Below, piece by piece: positions 51,640-62,777 of a DNA stretch of 64,000 bases. The translations under genes and the position numbers were made by a program. Each line of letters begins with the position of its first letter. Position 1 is the first letter of the stretch. The DNA comes from Pelargonium tetragonum (taxonomy: Eukaryota; Streptophyta; Magnoliopsida; Geraniales; Geraniaceae): NCBI GenBank assembly GCA_036897445.1, contig JAYMTL010000056.1, positions 1 to 64,000 of the forward strand, read 5' to 3'. The notes under the pieces are model-generated. The model saw only the letters and a list, made by a program, of their open reading frames with translations, did no database searches and had not been told where the DNA came from.

Positions 51640-52650
51640 ATGGGAAAGACAGAAAACTTTAGAAATTTATAGGGAAAAGACTTTCTCGGAATGCTAAGGC
51701 GGATACCCGAAACCCTGTAAAAAATCTTTTTTAGTAAACTTTCAAGGAATGATTTTTTGTACTTTTTCTTAATTATAGGAAGCTTTTCATACATAAAAAA
51801 GAGTGAGGAGGGTATAAAGTTATATCTGGATTCTAGACTAGAAGTAGCCTCCTATACAAGGAATCCTTATTAGTTAAAGATCTATCAGGCTTTCGAAAAA
51901 TTTGAGTACTTGCAGTTCCATAAAGGGGTTCTTTTTCTCAAGGACATAGATTAAGAGTAACTCTTAAAAACTAGGGCTGTTATTTTATATAATGAGTGTA
52001 AGGATTAAATCTCAAAAACCCTACGCGTAATAAGCTGCACTAAGATTTTTTACTATCTATAGCTAGAACTTTGCAGGACTGGCTTAAAGCTACCTTATCT
52101 TTTCAGCAATATTACTTTTATTTACCCTATATTAAAAAAGGCTATAAGACCCTTTTTACAGGGTTTTTAGTAAGAGGCCCCACTTGCTCAACCAACGAAT
52201 AATACAAAGATTTTCCACTTCTTTTCTTACCTATTCCCGAGATTTTAAATGTTTTAAGACCCGAAAAAGCCTGCTTTTTCCTACAGCTTGATAAATAACG
52301 ATCCTATAGTAGTTCATAAAGCAACTCTCTAGAATTCCTCTCCCCCAGCAGACCCCTTATTTTTATGGAAGCCTTTTTAGATAGATCCAAATATTGCTGC
52401 TACTCGCATAGACTTAAACTTATTTTCTTTCAGAGGCCCCGAATAAAATTTCCCATTTCTAACTAAAGTAGGACAGAATGCCCCTTTCCTCACCTTAATT
52501 ACAAAAGAGTTTTTGCTGTATTATACTCTCAGGGGTCTTTTAAGACTCCCCTTTTATGGTTCAAATATTTAATTCTACTTAGCTTTTTGTAATTAACTCC
52601 CGTCTAACAAGGAGGGCGGGCCCTATCTTTTTCTTTTAACAGTTTTTGAT
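51640..52650. other. Gene-free background with one hairpin
   Basis: No gene is visible. The stretch holds the hairpin at 52146 and is otherwise ordinary AT-rich text with stops in all frames. Confidence 0.5.
52146..52168 (+). terminator. Stem-loop with trailing T-run
   Basis: AAGACCCT pairs with AGGGTTTT (8 bp, one G-T pair, 6-base loop) and the 3' arm runs into a T-tract, the layout of a factor-independent terminator on the plus strand. No gene ends upstream of it, so the terminator reading is formal only; it may be a chance palindrome. Confidence 0.3.
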
Positions 52651-53950
52651 TCCTGTAATTACTCGGTAGCGTGTAATATAATAATCAATCCCATCAAACA
52701 TTACAAGGATTTACATTCTACCAAATAGAAAAGAAAGTAACCTTTATCAATAAGAGAATAATCCCGAGGACTATAAATATTACCCTCTTAGCTTATGATA
52801 TGATGAAACAGACCTTGTTATGATATGAACTGAATCCCAAAGTAAGTACCGATACCCTAAAAGGCGAACTGATTCCAACGGATTCCCTAAATCTGAAACA
52901 GAATTCCAAAAGACTCCACATTTCCATTAAAATTTGTTTCACTCTCTTATATTAAGCTTTTGAAAATTTCCTGTTTAAGTAACTTGAATTTTGAGTTTGA
53001 ATGCTTTGAACTCCCTTTAACCTACAGCTCTGAAAAGAGCATGAAAAGGGCAATAGCTATCTTCTGCAGCAACAAAGGAAAGAGTTCTGAAGAATCCCAA
53101 GCTAATACAGAGGCAAATACAAGGGGGGAAATTACTAAAGCTCAATTGGTTATAGCCAGCAATTGAAGGACTTATAGAATTTCTTGTTAGTTTGACAGTG
53201 ACGGTAAAGGAAAATAACAGAATCCCCTTTTTTAGATAAGGCAACTTGAAGTTAGTATCTTGATGAAGATTACTTTCAACGTGAGCGCTTTCCAGTCTCT
53301 GTCCGGTATGTATCTCTAGCCGTTTTACCAAATGGAAGTGTTTAATTAATAGGCTGGGTTGGCTCTTCTAGTCTGCAAATCTTTTCATTTTGAATAGGGA
53401 ATGGAATCTAGATCCCGGGTCTTCTTTAATTCAGTATTCCGCTCTTTCTTTTGAACAAGAATAGCTTCATTTTATTTGGAAGGTGTAAACTTGTACTTAA
53501 TAACGGATACTCGTGTAAAGAGTCGAGACTCGGCATTTCTCGGGGGTTTACGCTTTCTTAGTCTGTATAAAACTAACCCGTATTTGGATCTCCACTATAT
53601 TCTAAATATCCAGGCATACCAAGAATCACATATAAGTCCGTAAGAATACGAGGTGCCCTCATTTTTGATTGAATACCCCTACGAGAAGAATACTTTTAAC
53701 AAGTCCTATAAACTAAAAGCAACAAGCTGAGTATACTAAAATGCCTAGACTGAAATCGCTTTGACCCCTTTTACTAACAACCTAATTCCAGAATTATCTC
53801 CTATGTTCTCTCTAATCAAAACCTAGAAACCAAACATGAAAAGCATAAGCCAGGATGTATCCGTTTATTTCAAACTGATTGAGGAGGTTCAAATTAGGAG
53901 TCCCTGGCAAGAGCTCCTGAATAAGTAAAATAATCCGAGTTAGGCTAGCA
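52650..53950. other. Stop-poor region with a diverged repeat; no recognised gene
   Basis: One plus frame is unusually open across this stretch: an ATG frame of 68 codons (52960-53166, ending EESQANTEANTRGEITKAQL...), then an ATG-less open run of 62 codons (53455-53640, including FLGGLRFLSLYKTNPYLDL), then 28 codons to 53727, all in the same phase, with about 16 stops in some 320 codons where more would be expected. On the minus strand an ATG frame of 104 codons (53017-53331) overlaps the first. I recognise no family in either. It could be a decayed gene or chance. A copy of the TGACAGTGACG repeat lies at 53161-53225. Confidence 0.3.
53161..53225 (+). repeat. Diverged dispersed repeat, copy B (TGACAGTGACG family)
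   Basis: Counterpart of 3475-3546 in the same orientation, about 49.7 kb away, shorter by several small deletions. The exact core TGACAGTGACG is at 53193-53203, flanked on both sides by further shared blocks in the same order. Confidence 0.55.
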
Positions 53951-55290
53951 CTTTTAGAACATGAGAAAAAGCTATACCTATAAATCAACAGGTCTTTTTA
54001 ATAGGCAAAGATGGTAGGTGATACACGAGTGCAGTATTCATTTTTTTTTTACATTTGACTTTCCTTAGCGGTTCAGTAACTATTTCCCAAAGAGGGATCC
54101 TCTGAATTAAGGCGGGAGTAGCTCAATCGCTGTTTATTGAAGCTATATTTTTTTAGAGGCAAGAGTGGGGTAATGTTTTATTAATGTAAAATTTTTCTAA
54201 GGGGGGGTCGCGGTCGCGTACACCAAGGGGAACTTTTATTGACCCAATACCTAATCAATAGTCAATTTTCATTTTTTAGAGGCTATAGAAACCCTTATAA
54301 GGAAATTCGCACTAATGAGGCGTAGAAAAGGACTTATTTACTTTAGCAGGACACCCTTTGTTCCTGAGGTTCTAGGGATGTTTTGATTACTTAAGTTGGG
54401 CTAGCAAGGGAACTCTAAGAGCTTTTAGAGAGATTGCCTGGGACCCATACTAATAAATAGGAAGAATCTTAAAGGTATATCACAAGGAAAGATTATAAAA
54501 AATACACTTTCGTAGTAGCTAATAAAAACAGGTAGGATGCCTTTTGCCTTTTATAATAAATATAAATTTACGCACCTGTAAGGAATGCCTATCACTACGG
54601 ACCAAGAGTTTAGTTCAAGAAAGCGCTTTTTGCTTATTTGCAAAGTTCTACTTACGGAAGGGGCAGCTTGCTTAAATAAGGACATTACTAAGGTATGTAT
54701 GTGATAAAAAAAGGTAGGAGCTTGGGCGGCCAGGGTCTTTATTATAAGCGATTAAAGAGGATACCGAGTGAATGAAGAGTTACAAATTATCCGCCCAATT
54801 TCGTAGAAGTGACTGAGACAAAAAGAAGCAAAGCGAGAAAAGGGGGTCCTCATGTAGCAGTTATAGTAGTAAATCAACAGAAAGGTCAATAGACAGGATC
54901 CAAGGCTTTGAACTGAGATTTATAAAAGCAGGAACTCTATTATTAGCCAAACCAAAGACCAAAGAAAATAAGGAAAAAATACCTAATTCTGTGGTGCTAA
55001 TTTTTCAATGTAATAAACTAATTAGGTATTATTTTGCTAAATAGCTTATAGAAAAATGCAATTTCAAAATCCGTATATAGAACTGCTAGCCAGGAAACTC
55101 CCGCGGAATGTGTACTTGAGCTCAGTTGAGAATTGGACGTGTTTTAAGAGAGAATTTTACTGTATTAGGAGTGCTCACTATAGGAGATTCTAAGTAAATC
55201 GAAATACGCCTGTTAAAAGTAACTTATTATATACATTGGAATTTATAGTATAAAAAATCCCGTTCTTACAAAGATAACAAGTTGGGTTTT
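53950..55290. other. Gene-free background region
   Basis: Nothing recognisable apart from a tRNA-like 5' end at 54.11 kb and a short GC-rich tandem word (GGTCGCGGTCGCG near 54.21 kb). Confidence 0.45.
54112..54129 (+). pseudogene. tRNA 5'-end-like word (Gly type)
   Basis: GCGGGAGTAGCTCAATCG matches the acceptor and first D-arm half of bacterial and organelle tRNA-Gly (GCGGGAGTAGCTCAATGG). The text after it does not continue as a tRNA: no GAGC, anticodon arm or T-arm follows at the right distance. It is possibly a 5' fragment. Confidence 0.25.
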
Positions 55291-55300
55291 CTTCATTCAA

Positions 55301-55582
55301 TTGCTTACTTTATTTTCCAATCTGGAGCTAAAGAAAGAGGAATATACCTTACTTAATAATACAACTAATAGAACTAAGAAGATAAGACTATACAACTATA
55401 ATACAAACGGGGATACAGAGAAGACCCATAAGACAGGTACAGGCTGCACCAAGAAGAGTACTAGTTACAATAAGAGTCAGACTACCCTAGCTAAGAGGAA
55501 TCCAAGTACCTATAAGAAGAAGAAGAGTATAGCTCATAAAACGCCTAAGAAGACTTTGGTGGTTATAAGGTTTTCAGTATAA
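55301..55582 (+). CDS. Small Lys/Thr/Asn-rich ORF, unknown
   Basis: This is the only frame over 90 codons in the window with a strongly biased composition: 93 residues, very rich in Lys, Thr, Asn and Ser, almost no large hydrophobic residues after the first ten, basic. The later half contains TKKSTSYNKSQTTLAKR and TYKKKKSIAHKTPKKTL. No signal peptide, membrane segment or known domain is seen. A purine-rich TTGGAGG-like ribosome binding site is not visible before the ATG. The codons for KKSIA and SYNKS/QTTLA correspond, in the same phase, to words in islands at 6.8, 32.9, 47.9, 61.7 and 62.9 kb, which makes it the most intact member of that family. It may encode a small basic nucleic-acid-binding protein or be biased non-coding text; I am not sure it is a gene. 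Confidence 0.3.
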   Translation: MLTLFSNLELKKEEYTLLNNTTNRTKKIRLYNYNTNGDTEKTHKTGTGCTKKSTSYNKSQTTLAKRNPSTYKKKKSIAHKTPKKTLVVIRFSV

Positions 55583-55599
55583 GGAAATTTGCAAGCAGT

Positions 55600-57600
55600 T
55601 CTATTACTTAGAAGCGGGTTTCCCTTTAATACGGATTAGAGATTTTAGGGAGTCTCAAAGCATTTCTGTTGGAAGCCTTACGTTAGCTTTGCATATAAAA
55701 TGAGATCTATTTTCATCGTTACAAGTTTTAAGCACCAGTACTTCTACAGGAGTTTTAGACTCAAGATTTCCCGGACTAATCCATTTAGAAAAACTCTTAA
55801 AGGAAAGCTTTCAAATAGAGCTCATTTGGGTTTTATTCTTGAAAAAAGGGTCATTCCTCAAATCTGAGTTTCTAAAAGGCTGCTATTGGTATTGTTTAAC
55901 CTAAGCACGCCCCTATAATTTAAAAGAAGTCTGCATCTCTTTGTGTATAAGATTACGTCCCTAATTCCCAATTAGAAAAAAAGTAGTTGAAATTGAAAAA
56001 ACCCTTTTCCATCTGCTAACAAGAAATTCCCTTGTATTAAATTTGAGGCTAAATCTTTGGTAAGAAAAAGATCCTTAGTCCTGTATATAGCCCACTCTGT
56101 AAAAGAAAGGAAGCATATCTTAAAAGCGAAAACCCACCCCTTATAGGATAGGGCCTTTTTAGAGCACTTTTCGAAACCACGGGAAGTTGCCCTTTTAAAA
56201 CCCCAGAAAAGACCCTAAAACTTTTGCAGCTTGGCTTCTTTTTCTTTATATAGGGTATGCTTGTTGAATACATAGGTTATTAGGTTTTGACTAAGGGAAG
56301 GCAGGTTCCTATAAATTTTCCGAGTTAGTAAAATGGCTTAGAAAAGGTGTCCATCTAAACCTGTGGGTTATACATAAAGGATCTATAAATACATCTTACT
56401 AAAAAACAAGAGTTGAAACAACTAGAGTGCTAAACAGGGCGTGAATCGGCATAATTTTGGTTAATAGCTTTGCTTCGTACTTTGGGTATTATTACCTAAG
56501 ATAAGAATCTCCGGGGATTTAGAGAGGGGTGTACCACTCATAAATTACAGACTTATAGAAAGAAATTGGTACTAATATTACAGCAAACAGGCTTAAGTCA
56601 GATTATAGAATTAGTCTAAACTGAGATATAGCAAAGCGGTTCAGATCTTTTTACAGGTGTATTATCTAAAAAGCATAACAAAGAGGTCTAATATTAGAAC
56701 CAATCAAAAGAGCTCGTTCTAAGAGCCCTTCCTTACTTCTGAAGTAGCATATAAACTTTATAAAATCAAAATGCTTTTTTTTTAATATTAGGATATTGTT
56801 TGGTATACCCCCTTATCTTCGATACCTTTTCCTAAACAGTTAGCTTTATTCCTCTATAAATGAAGTAAGATGGGTCTCTAAGAATTCTATAAATATATGA
56901 ATATAGGGAGTCCTTTTAGATTAGCCCTCTTTTATCCTCTATCTAAAAGGCTCACATGTCAGAACTAGAAAAAAGGACTCTAATGATCTGTCAGAGGAAG
57001 CTCCTATTTTGTTTGTGAGTTCGGAATTCAAAGTTCCGCTAATAAAATCCTTTCAAGCCCCGTGTAGAAGTGGCCTTGTTAAGTAAAACTTTAAAGTCCT
57101 CTTCGCTTTAACTATTGAAAAGTTTAATCCTTCTAGTATGCGCAAAAATCCAGGGTCAATTTAGTTCCAATATTGAGAGTACAAAGGAAGACTCTTTAGT
57201 TATTAAATGAAAAGTTTTGCCCTTGATTCAGCAGGGCTTGTTGGGGAACTCCTTTTGTTTGACGAGAAAAAAGCTCTCTATTTTAACTACATATCGGAAT
57301 TTTCTAAATCCTAGAATAGATGTTCTTGACACTTACGAAACGGGAATGCTCCTATATTGACCGGGGAGCCCCAATAAAATAAGATCCTACCTAAGAAACT
57401 TTTGTGCATTTTCCTTATTAAATCCTTAGAATTAGTAATTAGTTTGCTTCTTGAGTATTTACTTACTAAAATATTATAGGCAATAGGATTTTTCCCTATC
57501 CGGATAAGAGGAGTATCCACAATGTATTTATAGAATAAGAAAAGCTTTGCCTTGCTCAGGAATTCTTACTAATATCTAACAACCCTAATAAGAGGGCTGC
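55600..57600. other. Gene-free background region
   Basis: No gene, RNA or strong structure recognised. Ordinary AT-rich text with short chance frames only. Confidence 0.5.
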
Positions 57601-59950
57601 TCCACGTTCGTGCTCTCCCTTGTGTCGGCCTTACACCCAGCCTAGATAAAGCTAGATAGTTGGGGCATTCTTCTTCCGAGCGGTTAAGAAGGAAAGAAAA
57701 TAGGAACTTCGGTAAGGAACCGAATCAGGAAGAAGTTGAGAACTAAAGGTATCAGAGTAGACACATGCTAGCGAAGAAGAACATACATAGTTGAAAGGCA
57801 AGGCTAGAATAAGTAAACAGGCTACTTGCTTATTCTATCTTTTTTGAGCTTTCTCACAACAAGGAAGATAGAGGTTTTATACTGATGAAAGAACCTGATG
57901 CTAAGGATTGGGTTGGGTCTAACACTCTAGGTATTCTGCTAACTTCGGTAATGTATCTAAATCGACAAGGTAAGGAAAAGGGTTGACATGAGAATTCTGA
58001 CTAAGGGTAATGGAAGATTCCAAATAGTGAAATACTGTAACTTATACACAACTTCAAAGGATCTGCTAACTAGAATTCAAAGAGAATCTCGCTCGGTAAG
58101 CATTCGGGATGACAGGTTAACGCATCATTGCAGCTTAACAATGTTTAAGATAAACAAAGATTCCAAGTGACTAAAATATAAGGAAAAGATACTAAGGATA
58201 TATAGAATCAAGCTCTTTTGTCATCTTATTAGAGTAGGGTTAGGCTCTTTAAAATGAGTTCAAAGCTTTGACAGCTAATAATAAGATTCCATAAACTGAA
58301 AATTACACGGAAAATAGGATGCGAATCGTGGACAAACCTGTTGAATTACTATTGTTTTAACTAACGAAGGTAGAAGGAATTTCGGGATATCGAGTTTCTA
58401 TCAGGGCAATTTCCTACAAAAAACAAAAAAAAGAAGTGGGTCAGGTTCTTATTTATATCTATTTATGAGGAGTTGCTTTTGGAAACTATAACTAAAGGAA
58501 CTCAGATTAGAACCAATGGACAAAGATAATTTGAGTGATGATTTACTAGTTGTTGTCATAACTAAGTCTTACTCTCTAAACTACTAAATACCTTAGAGAA
58601 TTTATAGACAAATGAGGGTCAAATTGAATGCTATTCTATCTAAATGATTCTGAGGAAAATAATAGAATAAATAAAAATTTCTTACCTTTATGGATTCCTT
58701 TCTTTTGCATAGTGTTTTCCTAAGCTACAAGAAGAGAGTCCTCTCCGTAGGTGATGGTATTGCGCGAGAAAAAAAGGAATAAGGAGGTATGTAATGACTC
58801 AAAGAGGAGAAAAAGGGCTCTAATTAGAATAATTGGAGGTATCAAATCCCAAGGCAAGCCCTTCCTATAGAGTGTAGAAATTCTATAATCTTTCAAAGCA
58901 AGAAAGACGAATTTTAAGTAAGGGAAATCCTATACTCAAAAGGAATCTCAAAACCAAGAACAAGTAAAGTTGCCTTTACCTGCTAGGAATTGCTTTAACA
59001 GCTATCATTAAGACTCCTTTTTTCACAGTCTGTCATTCCTTTCCTTGCAATACAGAATACACCTTCTTTCGCCAGCAAGGACAGTGCAGTTGCTAGCTAT
59101 TGATACAGTAGTTAACCTTTTTTTAGGCCTACTTCACCCGCTCGCTTTCCTTATATAAGCATGTCATTTCCGGGGCTGTTAGATTCATGGAGGATTATTA
59201 GTTAGTTTAGAACAAGTGAGGGTTTCTATTGGTTCTAACAAAGAGAAGATTTTCTAGTTAGGTTCAAAGCAAAACTCAAAAGTACCGGTTCTGGAAAGAT
59301 AATAAGTTTACAGAATAGAATTTACCGAGCCTTTTTCCCTCATTAATAAAAGAGAACCTACTCTTTGCGGATGCCATGATAACCTTAAGGAAACTCAAGA
59401 ACTCAGTTTATGTTATTCCTTTAGCTTGTCAATACAGTATAGATCGGAAGAAAGCTCTCTAAGGTAAGGAACTTCTTCTTGCTAAGCCTGCTACAACACT
59501 GAATACATTAACAAAAGAAATAGAAACTAATGCACTAAAAGGATACCTTCATTGATTATCCATTAGAACTAATACAAATTAGGATTATCTCCTTAAAACT
59601 AAGAAACCAAGGTGTAAATCCCTTTATTTTATATTCCACAACTCCTTTAAGGAAAGAAGTATCTGGTTTATGTTATCCATTTAGAACCTCTCTAGCAGAA
59701 CTTCGTACCTTTAGCTACAACAAGTTTATAGAATCCTGGATCCTCCCTTTATTTGCATTTACAAGAACAAACCTAATAAGCATTTGACACCTTTTTAAAA
59801 CTAAATAAACTACTAAATGGGAACTCTTATTAGGAAGGTATCTCAAAAGAAAATGGAATCTGGTTCAATAATGGGATCTATATTAGCTTGGCTATATCTA
59901 TACCATCTCAAGCGCCCAACTCTGAGTAACATTTTGGAGGTCTTATTTTA
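57600..59950. other. Compositionally distinct domain, inverted relative to 2.1-5.56 kb
   Basis: The plus strand becomes A- and C-richer with many words that are complements of those common at 2.1-5.56 kb (CTACAAC, CTTTACC, AAGAACTTC-like). For example, the minus strand near 59.7 kb reads TTGTTGTAGC then ACGAAGTTCT then AGAGAG, the same order of words as plus strand 4942-4968. No gene is recognised; the longest ATG frame here is 60 codons. The resemblance is by word use and by one ordered match, not by a long alignment. Confidence 0.35.
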
Positions 59951-61290
59951 ATTCATTTTCGTATAGTAGGTTATTGTTCTTAAGCTTAAATTCCGAACTC
60001 CGTAAGGTAGGATCCCAATTAGCAAATTTAGGAAGTACAGCACTTCTAGAACAAAAACCCAAGAAGAAAAAAGCCCTAGAGATACGCTTAAAGCATGTTA
60101 TAACCCACGTCCTGGAATCTCTTTTTTATAATATAAACAAAAAATGAACTTACTTTGTAATACAGGACTCTTTGATTTAGGGATCTATACTAAACTAAAG
60201 TAAGCTGTTCTGGTAATACCAGGTTTACTATAACTAAAGTCCTTTATATTAGAGATTTTCCTAAATTTTCTTAATTTGCTGGGGAATATTGCTCTATTTG
60301 TTAATTAAAGAGGAGAATTTTTTGCCGCGTTCTAAATTAGGGCTGCTCTAGCTTTTATAGAACCTTAGTTCAGATGTTGTACTTTATTTTATAAGGGACT
60401 ATTTGTAACAGGAGCTTCCGTTAGTTCTAGTTATTGTTAAGCTTTGTAATTGTAAAAAGAGTTTCAATCAGGGAATTAGGAAGTTGAAATCTCCTACGTT
60501 TATAAGGAAGTGTATACTAGTTGACTTTTTTTTTCATTAACCAAGCGAGTTTTTTTGTCTAGATCCTCAAGTCACAAGATCCTTTTTTAGGATTAGCGCC
60601 TACCCAGTATTTTACTCTACGAAGATTTTTTAGCTCTACAAGAGTTAAGAATTTCACTAACTGATATTGGAGTTGCCCTCTTCTGGCAATTTCCTCAAAG
60701 TTTACAAATTATTTGCAGTAATTATCTTTATTAAATTAATATTTACTCAATGCGACAACCACATTAGGAATTTTTTACTATATCCTGAAAACTACTAGAG
60801 AACTCGCAAATACTAGTACAAACCTTTTTGAGAGCTTACTTTTCTTTCTGCTTAGATTAAGAGGAAAGCTAGCCTTATTATTAAGTTGCTAGTTATGACG
60901 TTAGATCATTAAACGAGCTTTTTGAGACTTGACTCTTCGAATAGGTTTTCTTTCAAGTGGATATCCATATATTTTAGGTTGATGTGCTCTAGTACCTGTT
61001 TTGCAAGACTCCCCGCTTTGTCTCCTTTTTTGGTACGGTTAAAACAAAACTACAAAGAGAAACCCTACAAGTTTTTCTCTACCTATTACCCGGGTACTTA
61101 TACTTCAATATAAAATAAAAACAGGAAAGGAAGAACTCTCCTTTTTCTTTCAATTCAAGTGCGAGACTTTTGAAACCTAGATGCAACATTTTTTTGTGTA
61201 TTTGATTTAGTTGTAGAATTTTGTTGTCCCGAATTTTAGTGAAAGCTAGCATTTTCATTTCTTATATGGAAATAATAAAAAGTATAGAAA
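59950..61290. other. Gene-free background region
   Basis: No supported feature. AT-rich text with short frames up to 63 codons that carry no motif. Confidence 0.5.
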
Positions 61291-61308
61291 TGATTCTAAT
61301 GACAAAAC
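61291..61308 (+). repeat. 18-bp dispersed direct repeat, copy 2
   Basis: Identical to 1677-1694 (TGATTCTAATGACAAAAC), same orientation, 59.6 kb away. About 55 bases downstream lies ATGACAATAACGAAAG, a weak relative of the TGACAGTGACG repeat, so both repeat words belong to one wider family. Confidence 0.6.
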
Positions 61309-61456
61309 CTTCCCATCAGTTCTATCTCATTTGTTGAAACTTACTTAGATAATGACAATAACGAAAGCCTATTCTCTCTTATAACCAAGAACCTTTTATT
61401 GACTTACTATATAGGGACACAAACACTTTTTCTGGAAACCCCTTTGACTTAGACTT

Positions 61457-61800
61457 GTTTCACATTCTGTTTGTTACTCTGTACCTAACTTCTCGGGAAC
61501 TTCGGTCTCTATCTACAGAACTACAGAATCCCTATCTTCTTAGCAGCCAGACTTCTCTTCTCTTAATGTTTTAGTCTTAACTTGCAGACTTTTTCTTAGG
61601 AGCTTTGCTTGTTGTAACTGTTCTATTACCTATAACTTTCTTAGTCAAAGCATAAACCTTCCATCTCTTTTACCTACGCTCTTACTCTGCATCTTCTTAG
61701 CCCTCTTCCGGCGGTGGGTACTATACTCTTCTTGTTCTTGTTGCCTGGACTTATTGTAGTTAGACTTCTATAATAATATTTCATTTCTATTGTTTTATTC
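61457..61800 (-). other. Coding-like island 4 (minus strand, basic)
   Basis: The minus strand is A/G-rich and all three of its frames read as Lys/Arg-rich text. One runs from TGA at 61783 to TGA at 61459 (about 107 codons between) with only TAA/TAG in between, and includes YALTKKVIGNRTVTTSKAPK then KKSAS before a TAA. Another contains MKYYYRSLTTISPGNKNKKS then IVPTAGRGLRR. The LTTIS and KKSIVP codons correspond in phase to words in the other islands. No family is recognised and there is no long ATG frame. Confidence 0.3.
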
Positions 61801-62720
61801 TATCCTTTAGCTTATAGTTTTTTAGTATTTACCCCCTTTTTATAAAATGAAAGAATTCTTTCCGCGGGTTCATTTTTTATAGGTTGATGAAAGGGCTGTT
61901 CTCCCAGCTTCACAAGGGAATGTTCCTATATGATATGAAAGCTTGGTCCTACTCAGTCTCAAAAGTTATCCCTTTTGTAAGTAAAAAGCAAACAAAATGT
62001 TTGCCAGATGTAAAGGGTACCCTCGTAGGAGTAGAAGTTTAAGACACTCTCTAAAAAGAGAAATGCAGTTGGAGTATGACGGTAGTATCCGTTCGTTTTT
62101 GGTTAAGTTATATCGAGAAAGCTTTGCGCTAAATAGGAGTTAATTTCCCCTTAAATACGGGTTTTCATCTCCAAGAATCTCCCGGGCAGGTTTCTCAGAG
62201 TAAACAAAGTCTCCATAATAGAAGCGTTGCTTATAGGTATGCTATACTATGTTAAATTTCTTTTTCATTTCTAAATTAGAGTTAATCTTCAAGACAAGAA
62301 GAGTTGAGCATATAAGGTAAGGGTTCCTGTTTTCTTTTGTCACCGAGTAAAGTAAGGTTTTCCTGGGGCCTAACTTTTGGATTTTAATTCCTTTTTGCAT
62401 TTCTATATGTTATATGGTGAGCTCTGAAATTATTTAAAATTTGATATGCCGAACTAACTTAAGATAGTGGTAAGGTAGAGGGACCGCGGACAGATTTACT
62501 AATTTTAATCAAAAGATATTAAATAAAAGTTTATATCGGTTAGTCCTGGAAAAGCGCCGCTTATAACTTAACGCCTTAAGTAACAAGAAAAAGTTTAGAT
62601 TATAAGGTCCCCGATGCTTTTTATTCTATCCCCAGATAATTGGATCAAATAAGAATATAGCAAGCAACTCAAAAAGGACTGTTCTCCTCTGTGAGCACTT
62701 GATTTTAGACCTAAAAATTT
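61800..62720. other. Gene-free background region
   Basis: No gene or RNA recognised; ordinary AT-rich background. Confidence 0.45.
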
Positions 62721-62727
62721 GTAAAAA

Positions 62728-62777
62728 GTAGGAGGTGAAAGTCCTACTCTTTTTGAAACTTTCACAAAAAGAAAGTT
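62728..62777 (+). promoter_or_regulatory. Three mutually exclusive stems
   Basis: Three stems overlap so that each pairing disrupts the next: GTAGGA (62728-62733) with TCCTAC (62742-62747); GTGAAAGT (62735-62742) with ACTTTCAC (62758-62765), both perfect; and AACTTT (62757-62762) with AAAGTT (62772-62777). The arrangement resembles an attenuator or switch upstream of island 5, which starts right after it on the same strand. No known riboswitch core is recognised, and with no proven gene downstream this stays a structural observation. Confidence 0.35.

Noticed and set aside
53017-53331. Minus-strand ATG frame of 104 codons, the longest in the window
   Set aside because: Overlaps a more biased plus-strand frame, shows no motif, and is at the length expected by chance.
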